Both the position numbers and the translations under genes were made by a program. 35,751 nt of DNA from Paraburkholderia mimosarum LMG 23256 = NBRC 106338 (GTDB lineage Bacteria; Pseudomonadota; Gammaproteobacteria; Burkholderiales; Burkholderiaceae), in contig NZ_BBJJ01000066.1 of NCBI RefSeq assembly GCF_000739815.1, positions 1 to 35,751 on the forward strand. The letters run 5' to 3'. Within the stretch, counting starts at the first letter, position 1, and every line of letters begins with the position of its first letter. Below the pieces are notes generated by a model. The model saw only the letters and a program-made list of their open reading frames with translations, did not search any database and was not told the origin of the DNA. Of the stretch, positions 7,311-16,636 are shown piece by piece.

Positions 7311-9125
7311 ATGAATGCACGACTCCCCGAAACCTCCTCGATTCCCGAACGTATCGCCGCGCTGCGCGCGGCGATGGCGCGCGCCGGCGTGGACGCGGCC
7401 CTCGTGCCCTCCGCCGATCCGCATCTGTCCGAATATCTGCCGCGCCGCTGGCAGGGGCGCGAATGGCTATCGGGCTTCACCGGTTCGGTGGGTACGCTCG
7501 TCGTGACAAAGGATTTCGCGGGCGTGTGGGTGGATAGCCGCTACTGGGTGCAGGCCGAGCAGCAACTGGCCGGCACCGGCATCGCGCTCATGAAGATGAC
7601 GGGCGGCCAGCAGACCGCGCCGCATATCGACTGGCTCGCGCAGAACGTGAGCGCGGGCGGTGCGGTGGCCGTGGACGGGGCGGTGCTCGGCGTGGCCTCG
7701 GCGCGCGCGCTCGCGGATGCGCTCAAGGCGCGCGGCATTGCCATGCGCACCGATCTCGACCTGCTCGACGATGTCTGGCAAGGCCGCCCCTCGCTGCCGC
7801 TCGAACCCGTCTACGAACACGTCGCGCCGCACGCGGACACGAGCCGCGCCGGCAAGCTCGGGCAGGTGCGCCGCGCGATGGAGGAAAAGGGCGCCCAGTG
7901 GCACTTCATCTCGACGCTCGACGACCTGGCGTGGCTTTTCAACCTGCGCGGCGCTGACGTCAACTACAACCCGGTATTCGTCGCCCACGGGCTGATCGGG
8001 CCGGACGAAGCGACGCTCTTTGTCGCCGACGGCAAGGTGAGCGAAGCGCTTGCGCGGTCGCTCGCGAACGACAAGGTGCGCGTCGCGACGTATGGCGAGG
8101 CCGCCGCCGCGCTCGCGGCGCTGCCCGCGCAGGCCGCGCTGCTCGTCGATCCGCGCCGCGTGACCTATGGCTTGCTGCAGGCGGTGTCGTCGGCGGTGAA
8201 GGTCGTAGAGTCCGTCAATCCGAGCACCTTCTTCAAGTCGCGCAAGACGGCCGCCGAGGCCGACCACGTACGCGCGACCATGGAGCAGGACGGTGCGGCG
8301 CTCGCCGAGTTCTTCGCATGGTTCGAGGCCGCGCTCGGCCGCGAGAGAATCACCGAACTGACCATCGACGAAAAGCTCACCGCCGCGCGTGCGCGCCGGC
8401 CCGGCTTCAAGTCGCTCTCGTTCGCGACCATCGCGGGCTTCAACGCGAACGGCGCGATGCCGCACTACCGCGCCACGCCCGAATCGCACAGCGTGATCGA
8501 AGGCGACGGCCTGCTGCTGATCGACTCGGGCGGCCAGTATCTCGACGGCACCACGGACATCACGCGCGTCGTGCCGGTCGGCACGCCGGGCGCGGAACAA
8601 AAGCGCGACTTCACGCTCGTGCTCAAGGGCATGATGGCGCTCTCTCGCGCGCAGTTCCCGCGCGGCATCCGCTCGCCCATGCTCGATGCCATCGCGCGCG
8701 CCCCGATCTGGGAAGCGGGCGCCGACTACGGTCACGGCACAGGCCACGGTGTCGGCTATTTCCTGAACGTGCACGAAGGGCCGCAGGTCATCTCGCATTA
8801 CGCGCCGGCCGAGCCGTGGACAGCGATGGAAGAGGGCATGATCACCTCGGTCGAGCCGGGCATCTACCGGCCCGGGAAGTGGGGCGTGCGCATCGAGAAT
8901 CTGGTGCTGAACCAGCGCGCGCAAACGACCGAATTCGGCGACTTCCTGAACTTCGAGACGCTCACGCTCTGCCCGATCGACACGCGCTGCATCGATCTGG
9001 CGCTCATGCGCGAGGACGAGCGCGCGTGGCTCAACGCGTACCATGAGACGGTGCGCGTGCGCGTGGCGCCGCACGTGAGCGGCGATGCGCTCGCGTGGCT
9101 CGAAAAGCGCACGCAGCCGATCTGA
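7311..9125 (+). CDS. Xaa-Pro aminopeptidase (aminopeptidase P, long form)
   Basis: This 604-residue cytoplasmic M24B metallopeptidase removes N-terminal residues that precede proline. It has the three-domain long form like eukaryotic XPNPEP1, with two creatinase-like N-terminal domains (about 1-320) and a C-terminal pita-bread catalytic domain. The five metal ligands can be placed: Asp405 and Asp416 in IDSGGQYLDGTTDITR, a His near 479 in YGHGTGHGVGYFLNVHEGP, a Glu near 515 in TSVEPGIY and a Glu near 529 in VRIENLVL. The reading frame is open upstream, but the start MNARLPETSS fits the family and has AGGTGA just before it. A HAD hydrolase gene follows after 43 bases, probably in the same transcript. 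Confidence 0.95.
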   Translation: MNARLPETSSIPERIAALRAAMARAGVDAALVPSADPHLSEYLPRRWQGREWLSGFTGSVGTLVVTKDFAGVWVDSRYWVQAEQQLAGTGIALMKMTGGQQTAPHIDWLAQNVSAGGAVAVDGAVLGVASARALADALKARGIAMRTDLDLLDDVWQGRPSLPLEPVYEHVAPHADTSRAGKLGQVRRAMEEKGAQWHFISTLDDLAWLFNLRGADVNYNPVFVAHGLIGPDEATLFVADGKVSEALARSLANDKVRVATYGEAAAALAALPAQAALLVDPRRVTYGLLQAVSSAVKVVESVNPSTFFKSRKTAAEADHVRATMEQDGAALAEFFAWFEAALGRERITELTIDEKLTAARARRPGFKSLSFATIAGFNANGAMPHYRATPESHSVIEGDGLLLIDSGGQYLDGTTDITRVVPVGTPGAEQKRDFTLVLKGMMALSRAQFPRGIRSPMLDAIARAPIWEAGADYGHGTGHGVGYFLNVHEGPQVISHYAPAEPWTAMEEGMITSVEPGIYRPGKWGVRIENLVLNQRAQTTEFGDFLNFETLTLCPIDTRCIDLALMREDERAWLNAYHETVRVRVAPHVSGDALAWLEKRTQPI

Positions 9126-9168
9126 TTTCCTCGACGTTCGAAGCGCATTGAAGCGGAGCGGCAAGCCC

Positions 9169-9792
9169 ATGGCGATCAAGGCAGTGGTGTTCGATTTCGG
9201 CGGGGTGCTCGTGGACTGGAGCCCCGAATACCTCTATCGCAAGCTGATTCCCGACGACGACGAGCGCCGCTGGTTCCTCACGCACGTCTGCAGGATGGAC
9301 TGGGTGGTCCGTCAGGACGGCGGCGAGCCCATCGCCGTCGGCACCGAGGAGCTGGTTGCGAAGTTTCCCGGGCACGAGGCGCTCATCCGCGCGTTCTACG
9401 AGCGCTGGCACGAGATGATCGGCGGTCTGCTCGACGGCGGCGTCGCCACCTTCGAGCGGCTGGAGGCGGCGAACGTGCCCATCTTCGGTCTCACGAACTG
9501 GTCGGCCGAGACCTTTCCCTGGGCCTGGGAGCGCTTCGGCATCCTGCGCCGCTGCCGTGATGTCGTCGTCTCGGGGCGGGTGAAGCTCGTGAAGCCCGAT
9601 CCGGCGATCTTTCACGAGATGTTCCGCCGCATCGAGGCGCAGTTGCCGGACGTGAAGCCCGAGGAACTCGTCTTCATCGACGACAACCCGCACAACGCGC
9701 AGGCCGCCACGGCGCTCGGCTGGCACGGCGTCCATCACACCGGCAACGCGGCGACCGACGCGAAACTGCGCGAACTCGGCCTGCCCGTCTGA
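9169..9792 (+). CDS. HAD-superfamily hydrolase (YihX-like)
   Basis: This 207-residue haloacid dehalogenase-like hydrolase has motif I in AVVFDFGGVLVDW with nucleophile Asp9, motif II in IFGLTNWS, motif III Lys in LVKPDPAIF and motif IV in FIDDNPHNAQAA. Position Asp+2 of motif I is Gly (DFGGV) rather than the general acid Asp. Gly or Asn at that place is seen in the YihX/epoxide-hydrolase-N-terminal-like subgroup, so it is a subgroup trait rather than damage. The length and cap position fit a class IA sugar-phosphate phosphatase. The ATG has GGAGCG upstream. It follows aminopeptidase P closely. The substrate is unknown. Confidence 0.88.
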   Translation: MAIKAVVFDFGGVLVDWSPEYLYRKLIPDDDERRWFLTHVCRMDWVVRQDGGEPIAVGTEELVAKFPGHEALIRAFYERWHEMIGGLLDGGVATFERLEAANVPIFGLTNWSAETFPWAWERFGILRRCRDVVVSGRVKLVKPDPAIFHEMFRRIEAQLPDVKPEELVFIDDNPHNAQAATALGWHGVHHTGNAATDAKLRELGLPV

Positions 9793-9823
9793 GCGCGCGC
9801 TTGCGCCGCCCAGGCCGTACGCG

Positions 9824-10978
9824 CTAATTCGACGCCGGCGCCGCCGGCTGCCCGAACAGGTTGCGCAGCGCGTCGGCGATGCCCTTCGCGGTTTGTCCGG
9901 CGCCCTTTGCCACGCCTTCCGCGCTCACGCCGAGCGCTTGCGCGAACCCGGTGCGCAGCGCCGTCATCAGGTTTTCGTTGAGCTGGAACTTCGGGTCGCG
10001 CAGGTTGCCTTCGAGCACGAAATGCAGCGTGATCGCGCCTTTGTGCGCCTTCAGCGCGGCCACGGCGGCGCGTGTCGGGATCGAGAGGAAGGTGTCGACG
10101 GCGTCGTGACTTTCCGCCAGTTGCAGGTCGTGCAGCGTGAGCGTGCCCGGCGCGTGCAGGCGATAGCCGCGCACGGTCGACCGGAGGTCGAGGTCCAGCG
10201 TGCCGCCCGTCACGTTGGCCTTCGCGCCGGCCTTCTTCAGCAGCCAGGGTTCGATCGACCTCACATCCACGCCGCGCAGCGTCGTATGCGTCTCCGAATC
10301 CTTGCTCGCGATTTGCACCCAGCCGTCGAACGTCATGCGGCCCGTGTGCTCCCGACCGACGACATCGCCCACGACCGAAACGCGTGCAGGTTCCGTGAGC
10401 GCGGGCAGATGCACGTTGTCGACGGTTGCGCGTGCGCGGTTCACCGTGACGCGCCAGGCCGGATTGGTCACCGAGCGGTCATAGAACTCGAACGTGCCGT
10501 TCTCGAAGACGATATGGTCAATGTCCTTTTCCTGCGGCAGGCTGCTCGCCCCTTGTGTGCCGCTTGCGTGCCCGGTGCCTTGCGCCATTGACTCGCGCAG
10601 ATTCGGCAGGATCTGGATCGAGCCGCTTTCCCGGCGCAGCACCGTCATCGTGAAGTCGCTCACCGTAACGTCGCGGATGTGCACGCGGTGCGAGAGCAGC
10701 GCTCCCAGATCCGGCGTGATCGTGATGCGCGCGGCGCGGAGCGTGTCGGCGGTGGGCCAGTTGGGCGGCGGCTTCAGCCGCACGTCGGTGAGTTCGACCG
10801 ATGACAGGTTGAACGCCACCCTCACGCTCGCGGCTGTGCCCACCGGCGCGAGCGCGCGCTCGACGTAGGCCTTCGCCTCACGCTGGAGCGCGTAGAGCGT
10901 GCCGAGCGCAGCCATGACGAGCAGCGCGACGCCGATCGCCACGATCGGGAGAACCCGGTTGCGGGGCTGTATGGCCAT
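9824..10978 (-). CDS. AsmA-like / DUF748-like membrane-anchored protein
   Basis: This 384-residue protein has one N-terminal membrane helix (VLPIVAIGVALLVMAALGTLYAL, about residues 10-32). A long beta-rich periplasmic part follows, with SVELTDVRLKPPPNWP, LGALLSHRVHIRDVTVSDF and GRMTFDGWVQI. That pattern is typical of the N-terminal half of AsmA and DUF748 proteins, which are linked to outer-membrane lipid traffic. It is much shorter than full AsmA/YhdP proteins. The C-terminus is a glycine/alanine-rich amphipathic segment (KGAGQTAKGIADALRNLFG). The ATG at 10978 has AAGGA upstream and gives a proper N-terminal anchor. It lies 141 bases after ettA. The family is inferred from pattern, so the function stays tentative. 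Confidence 0.6.
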   Translation of the reverse strand: MAIQPRNRVLPIVAIGVALLVMAALGTLYALQREAKAYVERALAPVGTAASVRVAFNLSSVELTDVRLKPPPNWPTADTLRAARITITPDLGALLSHRVHIRDVTVSDFTMTVLRRESGSIQILPNLRESMAQGTGHASGTQGASSLPQEKDIDHIVFENGTFEFYDRSVTNPAWRVTVNRARATVDNVHLPALTEPARVSVVGDVVGREHTGRMTFDGWVQIASKDSETHTTLRGVDVRSIEPWLLKKAGAKANVTGGTLDLDLRSTVRGYRLHAPGTLTLHDLQLAESHDAVDTFLSIPTRAAVAALKAHKGAITLHFVLEGNLRDPKFQLNENLMTALRTGFAQALGVSAEGVAKGAGQTAKGIADALRNLFGQPAAPASN

Positions 10979-11074
10979 GCGGAATTCCTTGCGGGAAGCG
11001 GGCTCGAGGCACCGGGCGACCCAAAGCGTTGCGGCATTCCCGCAACCGCCATGCCGCGCTCGCCGCAAAGCATA

Positions 11075-11096
11075 ACGGCGGCCCGCGGGCCGCCGT
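11075..11096 (-). terminator. 22-bp perfect palindrome after ettA, possible terminator
   Basis: ACGGCGGCCCG is followed at once by its reverse complement. On the minus strand the hairpin is followed by TTATGCTTTGC, which has only a weak U-rich tract. It lies between ettA (stop at 11120) and the AsmA-like gene, so it may partly terminate ettA transcription. Confidence 0.45.
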
Positions 11097-11119
11097 CGAT
11101 TGCTGTCGATCCCGCCCGG

Positions 11120-12784
<1,665 letters not shown>

Positions 12785-12944
12785 GAGAGTGTCTTTGGAA
12801 ACGGGAAAAAGAGGGCGGTAACCGAGGGCGCGGCGCGCGCCGCGCGGTGGCCGCGAATCGGGGGTAACGCGCAAAGCGCTATTGTACGGGGCGCGCGGGA
12901 GAGGGGCATGTCGCCGCCTCGAACGGCCCGTGCTTCAGGGCCGC

Positions 12945-12968
12945 AAAAAAGCCCGCTCATCAGCGGGC
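12945..12968 (-). terminator. Intrinsic terminator of ychF
   Basis: On the minus strand the stem GCCCGCT / AGCGGGC with a 4-base loop is followed by six T. It begins about 60 bases after the ychF stop codon and separates ychF from ettA. Confidence 0.9.
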
Positions 12969-13029
12969 TCGATACCGGCAGTCGATGCGGCGCGGCTTTC
13001 GCTGCCGCGCTGCCGAGCCGTCGTCGTGC

Positions 13030-14124
13030 TTAGACGTTGAACAGGAAGTTCATCACGTCGCCGTCGTGCACGACGTATTCCTTGCCTTCGGCGCGCATCT
13101 TGCCGGCTTCCTTCGCGCCGGTTTCGCCCTTGTACTGGATGAAGTCGGCATAGGCGATGGTCTGTGCGCGGATGAAGCCACGCTCGAAGTCGGTGTGGAT
13201 CACACCCGCGGCTTGCGGCGCCGTATCGCCGATGTGGATCGTCCACGCGCGCACTTCCTTCACGCCCGCCGTGAAGTACGTTTGCAGGCCGAGCAGCTTG
13301 TAGCCCGCGCGGATCACGCGGTCGAGGCCCGGCTCGTCCATGCCCATGTCGGCAAGGAAGGCGGCCTTGTCTTCGTCGTCGAGGTCGGCGATTTCGGCTT
13401 CGATCGCCGCGCACACGGCGACGACCGGCGAGCCTTCGGCCTCGGCGTGCTTGCGCACGGCATCGAGGTGCGGGTTGTTCTCGAAGCCGTCTTCCTTCAC
13501 GTTCGCGACGTACATCGTCTTTTTCGCTGTGATGAGGCAGAACGGCTTGAGGAGCGCCTGTTCGTCTTCGTTCAGGTCGAGCGCGCGCACGGGCTTCGCC
13601 TGGTCGAGCTGCGCACGCACCTTGTCCAGCACGGCGACGAGCTTCGCCGCTTCCTTGTCGTTGCCCGACTTCGCAGCCTTCGAGTAGCGCGTGAGGGCCT
13701 TCTCGACGGTGCCGAGGTCGGCGAGCGCGAGTTCGGTGTTGATGACTTCGATGTCGGAGATCGGATCGATCTTGCCCGCCACGTGGATCACGTTGTCGTC
13801 TTCGAAGCAGCGCACGACGTGCGTGATGGCATCGGTTTCGCGGATGTTCGCGAGAAACTGGTTGCCGAGACCTTCACCCTTGCTCGCGCCCGCGACGAGA
13901 CCCGCGATGTCGACGAACTCGACCACGGCCGGCACGACGCGCTCGGGCTTGACGATTTCCGAGAGCGCCTTCAGGCGCGGATCCGGCACTTCGACCACGC
14001 CGACGTTCGGCTCGATGGTGCAGAACGGATAGTTCTCGGCCGCGATGCCAGCCTTGGTCAGGGCGTTGAAGAGGGTGGACTTGCCGACGTTGGGCAAGCC
14101 GACGATGCCGCATTGGAGGCTCAT
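13030..14124 (-). CDS. ychF: Redox-regulated ATPase YchF
   Basis: This 364-residue member of the OBG-like GTPase family prefers ATP. It associates with the ribosome and is tied to oxidative-stress responses. The G1 motif GLPNVGKST (residues 9-17) is followed by a switch region (NYPFCTIEPNVGVVEVPD), G3 in VEFVDIAGLVAGASKGEGLGNQF, then a coiled-coil insertion and a C-terminal TGS domain (LQTYFTAGVKEVRAWTI to the end). The C-terminal NFLFNV is the usual ending. A complete protein of normal length starts at ATG 14124. The 288-base space upstream to 14413 holds its promoter region; TACAAT at 14278-14283 on the minus strand is a possible -10 box without a clear partner. Confidence 0.97.
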   Translation of the reverse strand: MSLQCGIVGLPNVGKSTLFNALTKAGIAAENYPFCTIEPNVGVVEVPDPRLKALSEIVKPERVVPAVVEFVDIAGLVAGASKGEGLGNQFLANIRETDAITHVVRCFEDDNVIHVAGKIDPISDIEVINTELALADLGTVEKALTRYSKAAKSGNDKEAAKLVAVLDKVRAQLDQAKPVRALDLNEDEQALLKPFCLITAKKTMYVANVKEDGFENNPHLDAVRKHAEAEGSPVVAVCAAIEAEIADLDDEDKAAFLADMGMDEPGLDRVIRAGYKLLGLQTYFTAGVKEVRAWTIHIGDTAPQAAGVIHTDFERGFIRAQTIAYADFIQYKGETGAKEAGKMRAEGKEYVVHDGDVMNFLFNV

Positions 14125-14378
14125 GTAAATCTCTGCATGTCAGGGTGGTGACGTGCGGCTCGCCGCGCGCGAATGGCCCGGAGCCGGGCGTCTCGCGAGA
14201 AGGGAGGCGGCGGGCGGGGCGGCGCAGGGGGCACGTCGGGGGGCGTGACACCGGCCAGCGGAGTCACGAAAACCGTAATTGTAACCTCGTCGGGGTGAGG
14301 CTTCGACGCGGACGACGCCGCGCCCGTGGGCAGCCGCCCCGCGACGCCTTGTTGCGCCGCTATCCTGTCCATCCGGCC

Positions 14379-14406
14379 CTGTCAGCGAGGCACCCGCAGC
14401 TATAAT
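14379..14406 (+). promoter_or_regulatory. Sigma-70-type promoter before the UbiH-like gene
   Basis: A perfect TATAAT box at 14401-14406 is preceded by CTGTCA (4 of 6 to TTGACA) with a 16-base spacer. The predicted start site, about seven bases after the -10, falls at or next to the ATG at 14413, so the transcript would have almost no leader. Confidence 0.55.
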
Positions 14407-14412
14407 GCGCGG

Positions 14413-15585
14413 ATGACTGCAAGCACCCAGACCTTTGATGTCGCTGTGATCGGCGGCGGGCTCGTCGGCAAATCGGCGGCGCTCGCGCTGACCCAGGGCG
14501 GCCTGCGCGTGGCGCTGCTCGCGCAGCCTTGCGCGCCGCTGCCTGCGGGCGCTGTATTCGACGCGCGCGTTTATGCCTTCTCGCGCAGCTCACAGGCGTT
14601 GTTCGAGCGGCTGAGGGTCTGGCAGGCCATCGACGCCGCGCGCCTCACGCCCGTCTACGACATGCGCGTGTTCGGCGACGCCGCCGCGGAGCTGCACTTC
14701 TCGGCGTATCAGGCATCGGTTGCGCAGCTCGCGTGGATTGCCGAGTCGTCGGTCGTGGAACGTGCGCTCGACGCCGCGCTGCACTTCCAGCCCAACCTCG
14801 CGTGGATCGACACGCGTGCCGAAACGCTCGACGTGAAGCCCGACGCGGCCGTGATCGGCCTCGCCAACGGCCGCACGATCGAAGCCGATCTCGCGATCGG
14901 CGCGGACGGCGCCCACTCGTGGGTGCGCTCGCGGATCGGCTCGAAAGTCGAGCGACGCGATTACCGGCAAACCGGCGTCGTTGCCAATTTCCGTGCGCAA
15001 AAGCCGCACGGCGAAACGGCGTACCAGTGGTTTCGCGAGGGCGAGATCGTTGCCTTGCTGCCGCTGCCGGATCAGCACGTGTCGCTCGTCTGGTCGGCGC
15101 AGACCGATCACGCCGACGAGCTCCTCAAGCTCGAGCCGGAGCAGCTCGCGGCCGAAGTCGAGCGCGTCTCGCAAAGCCAGCTAGGCGCGCTCGAATGTGT
15201 CACGCCGGCGCGCGGCTTTCCGCTTTCGCTGCAGACGGTCGATCGGCTCGTCGCGCCGCGCGTCGCGCTGGTCGGCGACGCCGCGCATCTGATCCACCCG
15301 CTCGCGGGCCAGGGCGTGAATCTGGGCCTGCGCGACGTCGCAGCGCTCGTCGATGTCATCACGAACAAAGAGGCGTTCCGCGATCTGGGTGACACCGTGC
15401 TGCTGCGCCGCTACGAACGCAGCCGCCGCGAGGACATCCAGAAGCTCGTCGTCGCCACCGATGGCCTGCAGCGGCTCTTCTCGTTCCCCGGCTTGCTGGC
15501 TCGCGCGGTGCGCAACACGGGCATGGCGTTCGTGGGCGCACAGCCGCTTCTCAAGCGCTGGCTCGTGGCCTCGGCGCTCGGCTGA
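14413..15585 (+). CDS. UbiH/UbiF/COQ6-family FAD monooxygenase
   Basis: This 390-residue flavoprotein hydroxylase is of the kind that adds oxygen to the ubiquinone ring. The FAD-binding motif FDVAVIGGGLVGKSAALAL (residues 8-26) is followed by the conserved DG motif IGADGAHSWVRSRIG and the GD motif VALVGDAAHLIHPLAGQGVNLGLRDV near residue 290. Length and motif order match UbiH/UbiF/VisC proteins. Which ring position it hydroxylates (C5, C6 or C8-type activity) cannot be told from sequence alone, so no symbol is given. The start MTASTQTFDV places the first beta strand correctly; the frame stays open 29 codons upstream, but a consensus -10 box lies only six bases before this ATG. dsbC follows on the same strand. 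Confidence 0.92.
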   Translation: MTASTQTFDVAVIGGGLVGKSAALALTQGGLRVALLAQPCAPLPAGAVFDARVYAFSRSSQALFERLRVWQAIDAARLTPVYDMRVFGDAAAELHFSAYQASVAQLAWIAESSVVERALDAALHFQPNLAWIDTRAETLDVKPDAAVIGLANGRTIEADLAIGADGAHSWVRSRIGSKVERRDYRQTGVVANFRAQKPHGETAYQWFREGEIVALLPLPDQHVSLVWSAQTDHADELLKLEPEQLAAEVERVSQSQLGALECVTPARGFPLSLQTVDRLVAPRVALVGDAAHLIHPLAGQGVNLGLRDVAALVDVITNKEAFRDLGDTVLLRRYERSRREDIQKLVVATDGLQRLFSFPGLLARAVRNTGMAFVGAQPLLKRWLVASALG

Positions 15586-15625
15586 CGCACCGCCGGCACA
15601 TCACGCGCGCAAGCGGCCATTTCCG

Positions 15626-15652
15626 TTGCTAGAGCGCGGCGCAGCTTAGAAT
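15626..15652 (+). promoter_or_regulatory. Possible promoter for dsbC
   Basis: TTGCTA at 15626-15631 and TAGAAT at 15647-15652 resemble -35 and -10 boxes (4 and 5 of 6 matches). The 15-base spacer is short for sigma-70, so this is tentative. It would give a leader of about 110 bases before the dsbC ATG. Confidence 0.35.
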
Positions 15653-15768
15653 GGGCGTATTAGTGAGTGGCCGGCGGGCCGCGCCCGCAGCGCATGTCGT
15701 CCCGGCCATCCGATGGAACTCTGCGCGCGCCGCATTCTCGCGACGCGCCCGAATCAGGAACGCATCCC

Positions 15769-16500
15769 ATGCAAACGCGTATTCGAATCGCCGCGCTCGT
15801 CGTCGCGGTAGCCACCTCGGCGCTCGGCTGCTCGGCGCAGGCCGACCAGACTACCGACAAGATCAAGTCGGCGCTGCAGTCGCGCCTCGGCATCGACGCA
15901 AGCGACATCAAGGGCATCACCAGGGCGCCGCTGCCGGGCCTCTACGAGATCAATCTCGGCACGCAGATCGTCTATAGCGACGCCAACGGCGACTACGTGT
16001 TCAACGGCGAACTGATCGACACGAAAGCGCATCGCAATCTCACCGAAGCGCGCCTCAATGAGCTCAACAAGGTCGATTTCGCGAAGCTGCCGTTCGAGAA
16101 CGCGGTCAAGGTCGTGAAGGGCGATGGCAAGCGCAAGATGGCCGTGTTCTCAGATCCGAACTGCCCGTACTGCCATCAGCTCGAAAACACGCTCAAATCC
16201 GTCGACAACGTGACGGTCTACACCTTCCTGTACCCGGTGCTCTCGCCGGACTCGACGGCGAAGGCCAAACAGATCTGGTGTTCGTCCGACCGCGCGAAGG
16301 CGTGGGAATCGTGGATGGTCGAGCGCAAGGCGCCCGCGGCGGCCGGCACCTGCGACACCGCCGCCATCGACAGCAATCTCGCGCTCGGCGCGAAGATGAA
16401 CGTGACCGGCACCCCCACCGTGATTCTCGCCGACGGTACGCGCCTGCCGGGCGCGGTCAGCGGCGACCGGCTCGAAAAGGCGCTGAGCGCCGCCCACTAA
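15769..16500 (+). CDS. dsbC: Periplasmic thiol:disulfide isomerase DsbC
   Basis: This 243-residue protein has a signal peptide: a basic start, a hydrophobic core, then CSAQA-DQ with likely cleavage after residue 25. An N-terminal dimerisation domain (about 26-100) is followed by a thioredoxin fold. The active site is DPNCPYCHQ (Cys132 and Cys135), the cis-proline motif is TGTPTV, and a second cysteine pair (IWCSSD and GTCDTA) corresponds to the structural disulfide of DsbC. It would isomerise wrong disulfides in the periplasm and be kept reduced by DsbD, which is not in the window. The ATG at 15769 has AGGAA eight bases upstream. The family could also be called DsbC/DsbG, but the CPYC site favours DsbC-like. 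Confidence 0.93.
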   Translation: MQTRIRIAALVVAVATSALGCSAQADQTTDKIKSALQSRLGIDASDIKGITRAPLPGLYEINLGTQIVYSDANGDYVFNGELIDTKAHRNLTEARLNELNKVDFAKLPFENAVKVVKGDGKRKMAVFSDPNCPYCHQLENTLKSVDNVTVYTFLYPVLSPDSTAKAKQIWCSSDRAKAWESWMVERKAPAAAGTCDTAAIDSNLALGAKMNVTGTPTVILADGTRLPGAVSGDRLEKALSAAH

Positions 16501-16516
16501 AGCCCCGCCTGAACCG

Positions 16517-16545
16517 CCGGCCGCTTTCGCGGCCGGTGCTCATTT
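16517..16545 (+). terminator. Probable terminator after dsbC
   Basis: An 8-bp all-GC stem (CCGGCCGC, loop TTTC, GCGGCCGG) lies 16 bases after the dsbC stop. Its T-run (TTTT) starts several bases after the stem, so termination may be incomplete. Confidence 0.55.
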
Positions 16546-16636
16546 TGCCTCGCATGTTTTTGTCCGCTGTCGTGCGCCGGGCATACTGCAACACGCATTG
16601 CGCGTTAGCTGACCGACACTCACTCCGATCCCGCCG

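Noticed and set aside
9205..9210. HAD hydrolase with Gly in place of the second motif I Asp, considered as an inactivating change
   Set aside because: DxG/DxN forms of motif I occur in the YihX-like subgroup, so this is not evidence of loss of function.
11075..11096. 22-bp palindrome considered as a mobile-element or REP-type repeat
   Set aside because: I see only one copy in the window. Its place after ettA fits a weak terminator better.
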